In this document: positions 19,280-26,508 of the stretch, in pieces
Numbering within the stretch: position 1 is the stretch's first letter
Layout: the number at the start of each line of letters is the position of its first letter
NCBI GenBank assembly: GCA_900757695.1
Contig: CAAEOU010000214.1
Coordinates: 1 to 46,724, forward strand
Length of the DNA: 46,724 nt
DNA from: an uncultured Oscillospiraceae bacterium
Lineage (GTDB): Bacteria > Bacillota_A > Clostridia > Oscillospirales > Oscillospiraceae
Direction: 5' to 3'
Position numbers and translations under genes: made by a program
The notes under the pieces: generated by a model
Seen by the model: only the letters and a program-made list of their open reading frames with translations
Told to the model about the DNA's origin: nothing
The model's database searches: none

Positions 19280-20173
19280 TCAGCGCTGTCCGGAGATCAG
19301 CCATGGTGCCGGTTCCCGGTCAAAGCTGCCCTTGGCATTGAGTCGGGATACCCCCACCTGAATCAGCTCCTGCACCTTCAGACCCTGACTGGAGAAAATA
19401 CCGGGCAGGGCGGAGAGCTGATGGAAGTCGAGGGTATAGACAAAGATACGCATTTGCGGATTGCGCCCAAGGAGAAATGCAATCTCGCTGGCGGTGTGCT
19501 CCGAGGCCACAAGGAAGGCGGTGGAGGGAACCGGAAGCCGGGAAGAGTCGGCAACACTGGCGAGAACCGTCACGTTGTTGAGGCCGAAGTCCTTGGCGTT
19601 TTCCTCCATGGTGGCCTTGTCCCGGGGCTCGTGCTCCACGGCGATGATGCTGCCCTCCGCAGCCACCAGCGCAGCTTCTACGGCGATGCTGGCAGCCCCT
19701 ACCGTGAGAATGGTATCCCGCAGCTCCACCTGAAGCTTGGACATAATGACAGAGCGGATCTCACTGCTGACATAGCGGATGGAACCGGCGCAGAACCGCT
19801 GATTGTCAAGGCCGATCTGGTAGGTGCTCCGATAGTTCTCATTGATGATGAGCATGGCGGCGGGGGCGTTGATGCCCCGGTCGATCATGTCCTGCAGCTT
19901 ATCGTGCTTGATGGGGCCGGTGGGCTCACTGCCCTCGTTGTAGAGAATGTCGCAGTCCCCGAGACCGGCGTCCCACATATCATAGAAGATGTTGGGGTGA
20001 CCGGCATCGGTCAGCACCATGACCTGACGGGTGGACTGCACCGCAGGGATCAGATTTTTGTTCTGACGGGTGATATCCAGAATGAGCAGGGTGGCGAGAT
20101 CCAGCTCGTCATATTCAGAAAAGTAGCTGAGCCAGCGAAGAATGGCGGCATTGCCAAAATCGGTACGGTTCAT
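19280..20173 (-). CDS. CbiE/CbiT-like (precorrin methyltransferase-related) protein, degenerate
   Basis: A 297-residue protein. Residues about 50-135 (VMVLTDAGHPNIFYDMWDAG onward) resemble the end of a CbiE domain. Residues 136-297 resemble CbiT/CobL C-terminal methyltransferases, with SSEIRSVIMSKLQVELRDTI and a second strand IIAVEHEP. The SAM-binding loop is abnormal: TVGAASIAVEAA replaces the usual DxGxGxGxxxxEAA, so SAM binding is doubtful. No other cobalamin gene is in the window. GGAGG lies 7 nt before the ATG. It heads an operon with the AT3 acyltransferase, divergent from the GGP-repeat beta-helix gene. It may have a new role unrelated to corrins; my family call is by pattern memory only. 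Confidence 0.6.
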   Translation of the reverse strand: MNRTDFGNAAILRWLSYFSEYDELDLATLLILDITRQNKNLIPAVQSTRQVMVLTDAGHPNIFYDMWDAGLGDCDILYNEGSEPTGPIKHDKLQDMIDRGINAPAAMLIINENYRSTYQIGLDNQRFCAGSIRYVSSEIRSVIMSKLQVELRDTILTVGAASIAVEAALVAAEGSIIAVEHEPRDKATMEENAKDFGLNNVTVLASVADSSRLPVPSTAFLVASEHTASEIAFLLGRNPQMRIFVYTLDFHQLSALPGIFSSQGLKVQELIQVGVSRLNAKGSFDREPAPWLISGQR

Positions 20174-20219
20174 AATGATTCCTCCTTGGAATAAGTTGTG
20201 TGCTGCTGATTTCGTTGAC

Positions 20220-20248
20220 ATTATAGCACACCTTCTGCCGGTGGGGAA
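20220..20248 (-). promoter_or_regulatory. Possible promoter of the CbiE/CbiT-like operon
   Basis: A consensus TATAAT on the minus strand (20220-20225) with a poor -35 (TTCCCC, 20243-20248) at 17 nt spacing. The weak -35 suggests an activator or low activity. Confidence 0.45.
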
Positions 20249-20288
20249 GGATTCCTTCAGATTTTTCAAACGTTTTGAGGCCGCACCA

Positions 20289-20317
20289 TTGAACATCAAA
20301 CTAATTTGTGGTATGAT
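20289..20317 (+). promoter_or_regulatory. SigmaA promoter of the GGP beta-helix gene
   Basis: TTGAAC (20289-20294), a 17-nt spacer and TATGAT (20312-20317). GGAGGT (20335-20340) and the ATG at 20349 follow, giving a short leader. It is divergent from the promoter at 20220. Confidence 0.75.
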
Positions 20318-20348
20318 GATTTCACCGAAAATAAGGAGGTAAACGACA

Positions 20349-22571
20349 ATGGAACTTCTGCATACATATTTTGCGCCGGATGGTCCCGGCTTTGGTGGTC
20401 CCGGCGGTCCCGGTGGCCCCGGCGGTCCCGGTGGCCCCGGCGGTCCGGGTGGTCCCGGTGGGCCCGGTGGCCCCGGCGGTCCCGGTGGCCCGGGTGGCCC
20501 CGGCGGTCCTCCGCCCATGGGTCCCACGAAGCCCGGCACGGTGCAGGAGCTGGATGACTTTGCACAGGTAAAAAATCAGGATGCAGTGGCGCTGTGCTAT
20601 ACACTGGGACTGGTGGAGCCGGAGAATGAAGGGGAGAAGTTCTTCATGAAGCCGCAGGCTCCCGCAGATCAGGAGACCCGCAAGGCCATGGCGGAGAAGG
20701 CTGCGGCACTGGCCGGGAAGAAAACGGATTTTGTTCCCGCAGGCCCCACTGTCGATGAGGCGTGTGCGCAGCTGGCAGAGGCGCTGCTGAGCGGTGCAGA
20801 GGGACTTCCCAAGGTAAAGCTGATCGACAAGACCCAGACCATGGAGAAGCTGACCATCGCAGACGGTGAGCTGTATATGGCGGTTCCCGGCAGGGATCTC
20901 ACCATGACCGTTTCCGGTGTCGGCACCAATATGAAGCCCGGCACCTATGAGAATGTGACCCTGACGGTGACCGAGTCCCATCTGAAAACCACCGGCGGCC
21001 CCGGCGGCGTCCATACCCATCACTTCCGCACGGCGCTGTTTGTGAAGGACGGCAAGATCGTGGAAGAGAAGTCCGTTCGGGCTGCGATCCTCGCCGGTGA
21101 CATCTCCGGGGAGAAGGCGGAGCATCTGAAGATCAATGACCATGAGCACATGTTCAACGGTGTGATGGTTACCGGCGGCAAGTATGAGATTGATGACGCA
21201 GACCTGACCTTTGTGGGCAATGGCGGCAACGATTTTCAGGGCTATGGCGCCGGGATTATGACCACCGGCGATGCAGATGTAACCGTGAAGAATGCACGGA
21301 TCCATGTGGAGGGCGCCATTCGCTCTGCCGTGTGGTGCGGCGGCGAGAGCCATTTGAAGGTAGAGGACTCCGTCATTGATTCCAAGGACGCCGATCCCTT
21401 TGACAACGACTTCCGGAGCCTGTCGGTTCCCATGATGAAGTGCGTTCCCTTTGCACTGGGACTGGACGGCAACTGCCGTGCCACCAATGTGCTGGAGGCC
21501 GGACAGGTCACCTATGAGAACAGCATTGTGGTGGCCGAAAAGTGGGCGCCCCTTTCCACCGATTCCGGCTATCCGCCCACGTCCCTGACCGTGAAGAATG
21601 TTCTGGCCGGCGTCGGTGCTCTGGAGGAGGCCGTGCCCGGCAAGGCGTACACCGCCACCAAGACGGTAGCCGGGAAGACATGGGGCTATACCATGGGCGG
21701 CAGCGGCTATGTGGCCTACGGCGACGGCGGCGTGACCAATCTCTTTGAGGACTGCCAGTTCTATTCCCCGGACTATATCCTCATCTGCACCGGCGTGAAG
21801 CCCATGACCTTCAAGAATGTTACGGCAAAGGCAGGTCGGGCAGGCTTCATGTGGCATCAGGCGCAGGGCGGCAACCTCTTTGTAGAGGGCGGCTCCTATG
21901 AGTTTGACAAGTGCGGCTTCCAGATCAAGTCCGGCGCTTATGTGCACATTGACGTGAAGGATGCGGAGATCAAAATGGGGCAGAACGGTGTCCTGATCCA
22001 GCAGCTGGAGAGCGATGACGCAGGCGGAATCGTGACCCGGAAGTACGTTGTGCCCATGCAGGAGGACGACTGGTCTACCGTAGTGCCTGCGGAGCGGGAG
22101 ATCCCCGATTCCACGGCGGTGTTTACCGGTGAGACCCTGACCGGCGATATCTTCAATGCGGTCTACGGTGCAAAGCACGGCCTCCGTGTGACCCTGAAGA
22201 ATTCCACCCTCACCGGCGTGGTGTCCTCCTCCAATGCCAACCACCTGAAGGCAGACGGCACGGTTGCGCCCGGCGGAACCGTGTTTGAGCAGGACAACCA
22301 TTGGGATGCCAAGACCACGGCAGATTACCATGTGGTGGACGACAAGGCGTACCTGTATGCGGGCCGCCTGAAGAACACTCCGGCACCTGCGGTCAACAAC
22401 CCTGTGGCGCTGATTCTGGAGGATGGTGCGGTCTGGAATGTTACCGGAACCAGCTATCTGAAGGAGCTGACCATTGGCGCAGACGCTGCGGTAAACGGCC
22501 AGATCACCGTGGACGGCAAGGCTGTCTCCGGCGCCGGCAGCTACACCGGCGATATTGTGGTAAAGCCCTGA
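20349..22571 (+). CDS. GGP-repeat right-handed beta-helix protein (paralogue 1)
   Basis: 740 residues. After MELLHTYFAPDGPGF come 13 consecutive Gly-Gly-Pro triplets (residues 16-54), then an alpha-rich domain (about 65-165). A long beta-helix-like region follows, with repeated short strands and turns (NGGNDFQGYGAGIMTTGDAD, then VTVKNARI, LFEDCQFYS, MTFKNVTAKA), and a small beta end domain (VWNVTGTSYLKELTIGADA). There is no signal peptide, lipobox, LPXTG or membrane segment. Residues from about 165 to the end align along their length with the protein at 37531-39282. Related folds act on polysaccharides or serve as surface scaffolds, but no pectate-lyase catalytic triad is evident. Function unknown. 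Confidence 0.85.
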   Translation: MELLHTYFAPDGPGFGGPGGPGGPGGPGGPGGPGGPGGPGGPGGPGGPGGPGGPPPMGPTKPGTVQELDDFAQVKNQDAVALCYTLGLVEPENEGEKFFMKPQAPADQETRKAMAEKAAALAGKKTDFVPAGPTVDEACAQLAEALLSGAEGLPKVKLIDKTQTMEKLTIADGELYMAVPGRDLTMTVSGVGTNMKPGTYENVTLTVTESHLKTTGGPGGVHTHHFRTALFVKDGKIVEEKSVRAAILAGDISGEKAEHLKINDHEHMFNGVMVTGGKYEIDDADLTFVGNGGNDFQGYGAGIMTTGDADVTVKNARIHVEGAIRSAVWCGGESHLKVEDSVIDSKDADPFDNDFRSLSVPMMKCVPFALGLDGNCRATNVLEAGQVTYENSIVVAEKWAPLSTDSGYPPTSLTVKNVLAGVGALEEAVPGKAYTATKTVAGKTWGYTMGGSGYVAYGDGGVTNLFEDCQFYSPDYILICTGVKPMTFKNVTAKAGRAGFMWHQAQGGNLFVEGGSYEFDKCGFQIKSGAYVHIDVKDAEIKMGQNGVLIQQLESDDAGGIVTRKYVVPMQEDDWSTVVPAEREIPDSTAVFTGETLTGDIFNAVYGAKHGLRVTLKNSTLTGVVSSSNANHLKADGTVAPGGTVFEQDNHWDAKTTADYHVVDDKAYLYAGRLKNTPAPAVNNPVALILEDGAVWNVTGTSYLKELTIGADAAVNGQITVDGKAVSGAGSYTGDIVVKP
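20394..20510 (+). repeat. 9-bp coding tandem repeat (13 units, GGN GGN CCN)
   Basis: Thirteen in-frame units encode Gly-Gly-Pro. Third positions alternate (GGC/GGT, CCC/CCG), so identical 18-bp double units also recur. Loss or gain of 9 bp keeps the frame, which makes this a likely length-variable tract. Confidence 0.95.
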
Positions 22572-22582
22572 TCAAATCATGA

Positions 22583-22610
22583 ATGGCCCTCCCGTTTGGG
22601 AGGGCCATTT
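22583..22610 (+). terminator. Terminator after the first beta-helix gene
   Basis: A perfect 11-bp stem (22583-22593 with 22598-22608, loop GTTT) with a short T-run. The next gene starts only 20 nt later, so read-through may occur. Confidence 0.75.
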
Positions 22611-22628
22611 GGAAAAGGAGAGCTCAAT

Positions 22629-22958
22629 ATGATACGGCATATTTCCATGTTCCAAATGGAGCCGAAGCCGAAGAACGGAAAAACGGTGGAGGAAAACGTA
22701 AAAGACCTTGTGGCGTTTCTGGAAAAGCTTCCGGAGCAGGAGCCCAGCATTGCGGGCTGCCGGGTGGCGTCCTATGCGGGGCAGCAGCCGGATGTGCCGG
22801 AGGAAGCGTCGGTGATGTTTACACAGGTGGTGCAGATGATCGACTTTGCAAAGCCGGAGGAGGCGGCAGCCTACCCTGCGTCCAAGGCGCATCAGGACCT
22901 GATGGCTTTTTCGGAGGGCATTGTGAAAAAGGTCAGCGCCATTGATTTTGAGATTTAA
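22629..22958 (+). CDS. Dabb (stress-responsive alpha/beta-barrel) domain protein
   Basis: A 109-residue single-domain protein that opens MIRHISMFQMEPKPKNGKTV and ends VKKVSAIDFEI, matching the ferredoxin-like dimeric alpha/beta-barrel (Dabb) family, including the conserved early His and the Y-x-A-S-K-A-H-Q-D segment before the last helix. Known members are small dimeric proteins, some with cyclase or stress roles; no specific activity can be inferred. AAAGGAG precedes the ATG at 22629; a longer frame from 22596 would begin in the terminator. It is convergent with aspS and shares a bidirectional terminator with it. Confidence 0.8.
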   Translation: MIRHISMFQMEPKPKNGKTVEENVKDLVAFLEKLPEQEPSIAGCRVASYAGQQPDVPEEASVMFTQVVQMIDFAKPEEAAAYPASKAHQDLMAFSEGIVKKVSAIDFEI

Positions 22959-22973
22959 GGATAAAAACAGAAT

Positions 22974-23013
22974 AAAACTGCGGACTCCGCCATTGGCAGG
23001 GTCCGCAGTTTTT
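22974..23013. terminator. Bidirectional terminator between Dabb gene and aspS
   Basis: A 12-bp stem (AAAACTGCGGAC with GTCCGCAGTTTT) and a 15-nt loop, with T-runs available on both strands between the convergent stops. Confidence 0.8.
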
Positions 23014-23022
23014 GTGTTTCCG

Positions 23023-24810
23023 TTATTCTTCGGTGGGAGCCACAACCTGAATGTGCAGCTCATCCAGCTGGGACTGCTCTACCGTGGAGGGGGCACCCAT
23101 CATGATGTCCTGTGCGTTCTTGTTCATGGGGAACGCAATGACCTCACGGATGGACTCCTCGCCGGACAGCAGCATGACCATACGGTCTACGCCGGGGGCG
23201 ATGCCCGCATGGGGGGGCGCACCGTAGCAGAAAGCGTTGTACATGGCGGGGAACCGGGACTTTACATCCTCCTCACCCAGCCGTACCATCTCGAAGGCCT
23301 TGACCATGATCTCGGGATCGTGGTTCCGAACGGCACCGGAGGACAGCTCTACGCCGTTGCACACCAGGTCGTACTGGTCGGCCAGAATGTCCAGCGGATC
23401 CATTTCGCCCCGCTCGGCCTTCAAGAGGGTCTCGAGACCGCCGGAGGGCATGGAGAAGGGATTGTGGCAGAATTCCAGCTCGCCGGACTCCTCGCCGATC
23501 TCATACATGGGGAAATCGACGATCCAGCAGAACTCATAGCGCTCCTTGTCCATGTGGCCTTCGCAGGCGGCGCCCAGCAGCTTCCGCATAACGCCTGCGG
23601 TCTTCTGGGCCTCGCCCAGCTTGCCGGTGGACAGGAATACCAGCGTATTGGGCTGGAGGTTCAGGGCGGCGGTGACCTTTTCCACAATGGCGGGATCGGC
23701 ATTGATGAACTTTGCAATGCCTCCGGCGATGGCGCCCTTTTCGTCCATCTTGAACCAGTAGGGCTTCTGACCGGCCTGAACCTCTACCTCGGCGCAGAGC
23801 TTGTCGGTGGCCTTCCGGGCCAGTGTGCAGTTGGAAACGGGAACGGCCTTGACCACATTACCCTCGAAGGGCCCAAAGCCGATGCCGGAGAGCAGCTCTG
23901 TGACGTCCTGCACCTTCAGGTCAATGCGCAGGTCGGGCTTGTCGGAGCCGTACTCCTCCATGGCCTGACGGTAGGGGATCCGCTGGAAGGGGGCAGAGGA
24001 AGCGATGTTGTAGGTGCCGTATTTGGCGAAAATGGGGGGCAGCACGTCCTCCAGCACGGCAAATACGTCCTCCTGACTGGCGAAGGCCATTTCCATATCC
24101 ATCTGATAGAACTCGCCGGGAGAGCGGTCGCCACGGGCGTCCTCGTCCCGGAAGCAGGGGGCGATCTGGAAGTAGCGGTCAAAACCGGCGGTCATCAGCA
24201 GCTGCTTGAACTGCTGGGGAGCCTGAGGCAGTGCGTAGAACTTGCCGGGATGCTTTCTGGCGGGCACCAGATAGTCACGGGCGCCCTCCGGGGAGGAAGC
24301 GGTAAGAATCGGGGTGGTGATCTCCAGAAAGCCGTGCTGAGTCATGGCCTGCCGCAGAGCGGCTACCACGTTGCAGCGCAGAATGATATTCTGCTTGACT
24401 GCGGGGTTCCGGAGATCCAGATAGCGGTACTTGAGCCGCTGGGTCTCATCGGCCTCCCGGCTGCGGTTGATCTCAAAGGGCAGCTCGTTGTAGCGGCAGC
24501 GGCCCAGCACCTTGATCTCGGTGGGCACGACCTCGATCTCGCCGGTGGCGATCTTCTTGTTCTTGCTCTCCCGCTCCCGGACAAGGCCGGTGACGGAGAT
24601 GGTGGACTCCTTGTTGAGGGGCTTTACAACAGCCATCATCTCTTCGGACTCAATGACCACCTGCGTGGTGCCGTAGAAGTCACGGAGCACAACAAAGGCA
24701 AAGTTGCTGCCCACCTCACGGACGTTTTCCATCCACCCCACAAGGGTGACGGTTTTTCCTGCATCGGCAAGCCGAAGCTCCCCGCAGGTATGGGTTCTGG
24801 ACTGAAACAT
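23023..24810 (-). CDS. aspS: Aspartyl-tRNA synthetase
   Basis: A 595-residue class IIb synthetase of bacterial type. An N-terminal OB-fold anticodon domain (SRTHTCGELRLADAGKTVTL region) is followed by the catalytic core with motif 2 (FRDEDARGDRSPGEFYQMD), the bacterial GAD insertion (about 280-420) and motif 3 (GVDRMVMLLSG). It charges tRNA-Asp, and may also mischarge tRNA-Asn if the organism lacks AsnRS. AGGAGG lies just upstream of the ATG at 24810. It follows hisS by 20 nt in the standard Firmicute hisS-aspS operon, so its transcription should respond to the hisS T-box. Confidence 0.98.
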   Translation of the reverse strand: MFQSRTHTCGELRLADAGKTVTLVGWMENVREVGSNFAFVVLRDFYGTTQVVIESEEMMAVVKPLNKESTISVTGLVRERESKNKKIATGEIEVVPTEIKVLGRCRYNELPFEINRSREADETQRLKYRYLDLRNPAVKQNIILRCNVVAALRQAMTQHGFLEITTPILTASSPEGARDYLVPARKHPGKFYALPQAPQQFKQLLMTAGFDRYFQIAPCFRDEDARGDRSPGEFYQMDMEMAFASQEDVFAVLEDVLPPIFAKYGTYNIASSAPFQRIPYRQAMEEYGSDKPDLRIDLKVQDVTELLSGIGFGPFEGNVVKAVPVSNCTLARKATDKLCAEVEVQAGQKPYWFKMDEKGAIAGGIAKFINADPAIVEKVTAALNLQPNTLVFLSTGKLGEAQKTAGVMRKLLGAACEGHMDKERYEFCWIVDFPMYEIGEESGELEFCHNPFSMPSGGLETLLKAERGEMDPLDILADQYDLVCNGVELSSGAVRNHDPEIMVKAFEMVRLGEEDVKSRFPAMYNAFCYGAPPHAGIAPGVDRMVMLLSGEESIREVIAFPMNKNAQDIMMGAPSTVEQSQLDELHIQVVAPTEE

Positions 24811-24830
24811 GATATTCCTCCTGATGCTAC

Positions 24831-26189
24831 TTAATGTTCAACGATTACGGTGCCGCCGGAACGGGCGTCAAGCTCCTTCTGGATCAGCGCAATGGCTTCC
24901 TCCGGGGAGACGGTGACCTGCTCACCGGTGGAGAAATTCTTGACAGAGAGCTTGCCTGCGGCGATCTCATCCTCACCCAGCAGTACCGCAAAGGGAATGC
25001 CCAGCTTGGAGCAGTAGGACATCTTGGCCTTGAATTTCTTCTTTTCGCTGTAGATCTGGGTGCGGATCCCGGCGTCCCGCAGAGCGGTGGCGGCGGTAAT
25101 GGCGGGGCCCATATCCTCGGTCATGGGCAGGACCAGCACATCGGCGGGGGCGGTGACAAGCTGGTCATTCAGCATGCCCTGCTCACCCAGTACATAGAAC
25201 AGCCGGGTGACACCGATGGAGATGCCCACGCCGGGCAGGGGCTTGTCGGTGTAGTATTCGGCCAGATTGTCATAGCGTCCGCCGGAGCAGATGGAGCCGA
25301 TCTCCGGGTGATCCAGCATGGCGGTTTCATAGACGGTGCCGGTGTAGTAGTCGAGGCCCCGGGCGATGGTCAGATCCACCCGGAAGTTTTCCTCCGGTAC
25401 GCCGAAAGCGCCCAGGTACCGGGCCACGGTGCGCAGCTCCTCATAGCCCTGATCGAATACCTCATTGCGGCCCACATAGGCTTTGAGCGCTTCGAGCACC
25501 TCTGCATTGCTGCCCTCAATGGCGATGAACCGGAGAATTTCGTCAGCGGCGTCCTGAGAAATGCCCACGTCCTCCATCAGCAGCACTTTAACCTTATCCG
25601 GGCCGATCTTATCCAGCTTGTCCACGGTGCGCATAACGGCGCCGGACTGCTCAGTCAGGCCCAGCATGGCGTAGAAGCCGTTGAGGATCTTCCGGTTGTT
25701 GACCCGGATCTGGAACCGCTTCAGGCCCAGACGGGAGAAGGTCTTGTAGATGATGGAAGGGATCTCCGCCTCGTTCATGATATCCAGCTTGCCGTCACCA
25801 ATGATGTCGATATCCGCCTGATAGAACTCCCGGAACCGGCCTCTCTGGGCACGCTCGCCCCGATAGACCTTGCCGATCTGGAACCGGCGGAAGGGGAAGG
25901 TCAGCTCGCCGTAGTGGAGGGCCACATATTTGGCCAGCGGTACCGTCAGGTCAAAGCGCAGTGCCAGGTCGCTGTCGCCCTTCTGAAAACGATAGATCTG
26001 CTTTTCCGTCTCGCCGCCGCCCTTGGCCAGAAGGATCTGAGCATCCTCGATGATGGGCGTATCCAGCGGGGTAAAGCCATAGAGGCTGTAGGTCTGACGG
26101 AGGGTCTCCATAAAGCGCTCCATCTGCTGCTGCGGAGCGGGCAGCAGCTCCATAAACCCGGAAAGGGTGCGGGGTTTGATCTTGTCCAT
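24831..26189 (-). CDS. hisS: Histidyl-tRNA synthetase
   Basis: A 452-residue class II synthetase charging tRNA-His. It carries motif 1 around GFMELLPAPQQQMERF, motif 2 (YRGERAQRGRFREFYQADID), the HisA motif LTIARGLDYYTGTVYE and SICSGGRYDNLAEYY, and a C-terminal anticodon-binding domain (DVLVLPMTEDMGPAITAA on). The start is the ATG at 26189 with AAAGGA upstream; the reading frame further upstream is T-box leader. First gene of hisS-aspS. Confidence 0.97.
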   Translation of the reverse strand: MDKIKPRTLSGFMELLPAPQQQMERFMETLRQTYSLYGFTPLDTPIIEDAQILLAKGGGETEKQIYRFQKGDSDLALRFDLTVPLAKYVALHYGELTFPFRRFQIGKVYRGERAQRGRFREFYQADIDIIGDGKLDIMNEAEIPSIIYKTFSRLGLKRFQIRVNNRKILNGFYAMLGLTEQSGAVMRTVDKLDKIGPDKVKVLLMEDVGISQDAADEILRFIAIEGSNAEVLEALKAYVGRNEVFDQGYEELRTVARYLGAFGVPEENFRVDLTIARGLDYYTGTVYETAMLDHPEIGSICSGGRYDNLAEYYTDKPLPGVGISIGVTRLFYVLGEQGMLNDQLVTAPADVLVLPMTEDMGPAITAATALRDAGIRTQIYSEKKKFKAKMSYCSKLGIPFAVLLGEDEIAAGKLSVKNFSTGEQVTVSPEEAIALIQKELDARSGGTVIVEH

Positions 26190-26227
26190 ATGAAAAATCC
26201 TTTCTTGAAATAATATGCAGGGAACAC

Positions 26228-26468
26228 AAAAACTCTCGTCCCAGCCTATGGGACGAGAGTCAAAATGACTTCGTGGTGCCACCCAATTTCGGCGGAAAAC
26301 CGCCCTTTCATCCCTTTTGGCGGGAAAACCTGCGATTTCGGCGGAGAAAGCCGCCTTATACGCCCGCTCCGAAAATGTCCTTCCCATCAGACTCCGCGCG
26401 GGCTTTCAGCCTGTGACCCGCTCTCTGCCGCGAAGCGGCTGAAGGTACTGCTTTTTCATCGTTGCGTT
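26228..26468 (-). promoter_or_regulatory. T-box riboswitch of hisS-aspS
   Basis: On the minus strand the conserved T-box sequence TGGGTGGCACCACG (26272-26285) is followed by a terminator stem ACTCTCGTCCCA/TGGGACGAGAGT with TTTTT (26228-26260). Upstream is a stem I region with AGAGAG and GGCTGAAAG. A CAT triplet at 26375-26377 in GGACATTTT is the probable His specifier codon. Uncharged tRNA-His should stabilise the antiterminator. This leader accounts for most of the 319-nt gap before hisS. Confidence 0.92.
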
Positions 26469-26474
26469 ACTGTC

Positions 26475-26503
26475 ATTTTAGTACAAAACAGGAGGCTTGT
26501 CAA
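26475..26503 (-). promoter_or_regulatory. SigmaA promoter of the hisS T-box leader
   Basis: Minus-strand TTGACA (26498-26503), a 17-nt spacer and TAAAAT (26475-26480). The -35 lies 6 nt from the stop of the acyltransferase gene. Confidence 0.85.
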
Positions 26504-26508
26504 TGGAT

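Noticed and set aside
19280..20173. Cobalamin biosynthesis gene cbiT
   Set aside because: The SAM loop is degenerate and no corrin pathway genes are in the window, so a functional cbiT call is not justified.
20394..20510. Genuine eukaryotic-type collagen
   Set aside because: Gly occurs every third position, but the triplets are all GGP with no charged or hydroxyproline-favouring positions. Polyglycine-II-like packing is at least as likely, so no collagen claim is made.
20174..20539. N-terminal extension of the CbiE/CbiT-like gene with repeated GPP on the minus strand
   Set aside because: The poly-GPP reading is only the complement of the GGP repeat of the divergent gene. A good ribosome site and ATG at 20173 mark the real start.
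20322..22331. 669-codon frame antisense to the first beta-helix gene, and the long plus-strand frames opposite aspS, hisS and the solute-binding lipoprotein
   Set aside because: No initiation signals or family features; the opposite strands carry clear genes.
26190..26387. 66-codon extension of hisS
   Set aside because: The region is the T-box leader with the conserved T-box sequence and terminator; HisRS starts at MDKIKPR.
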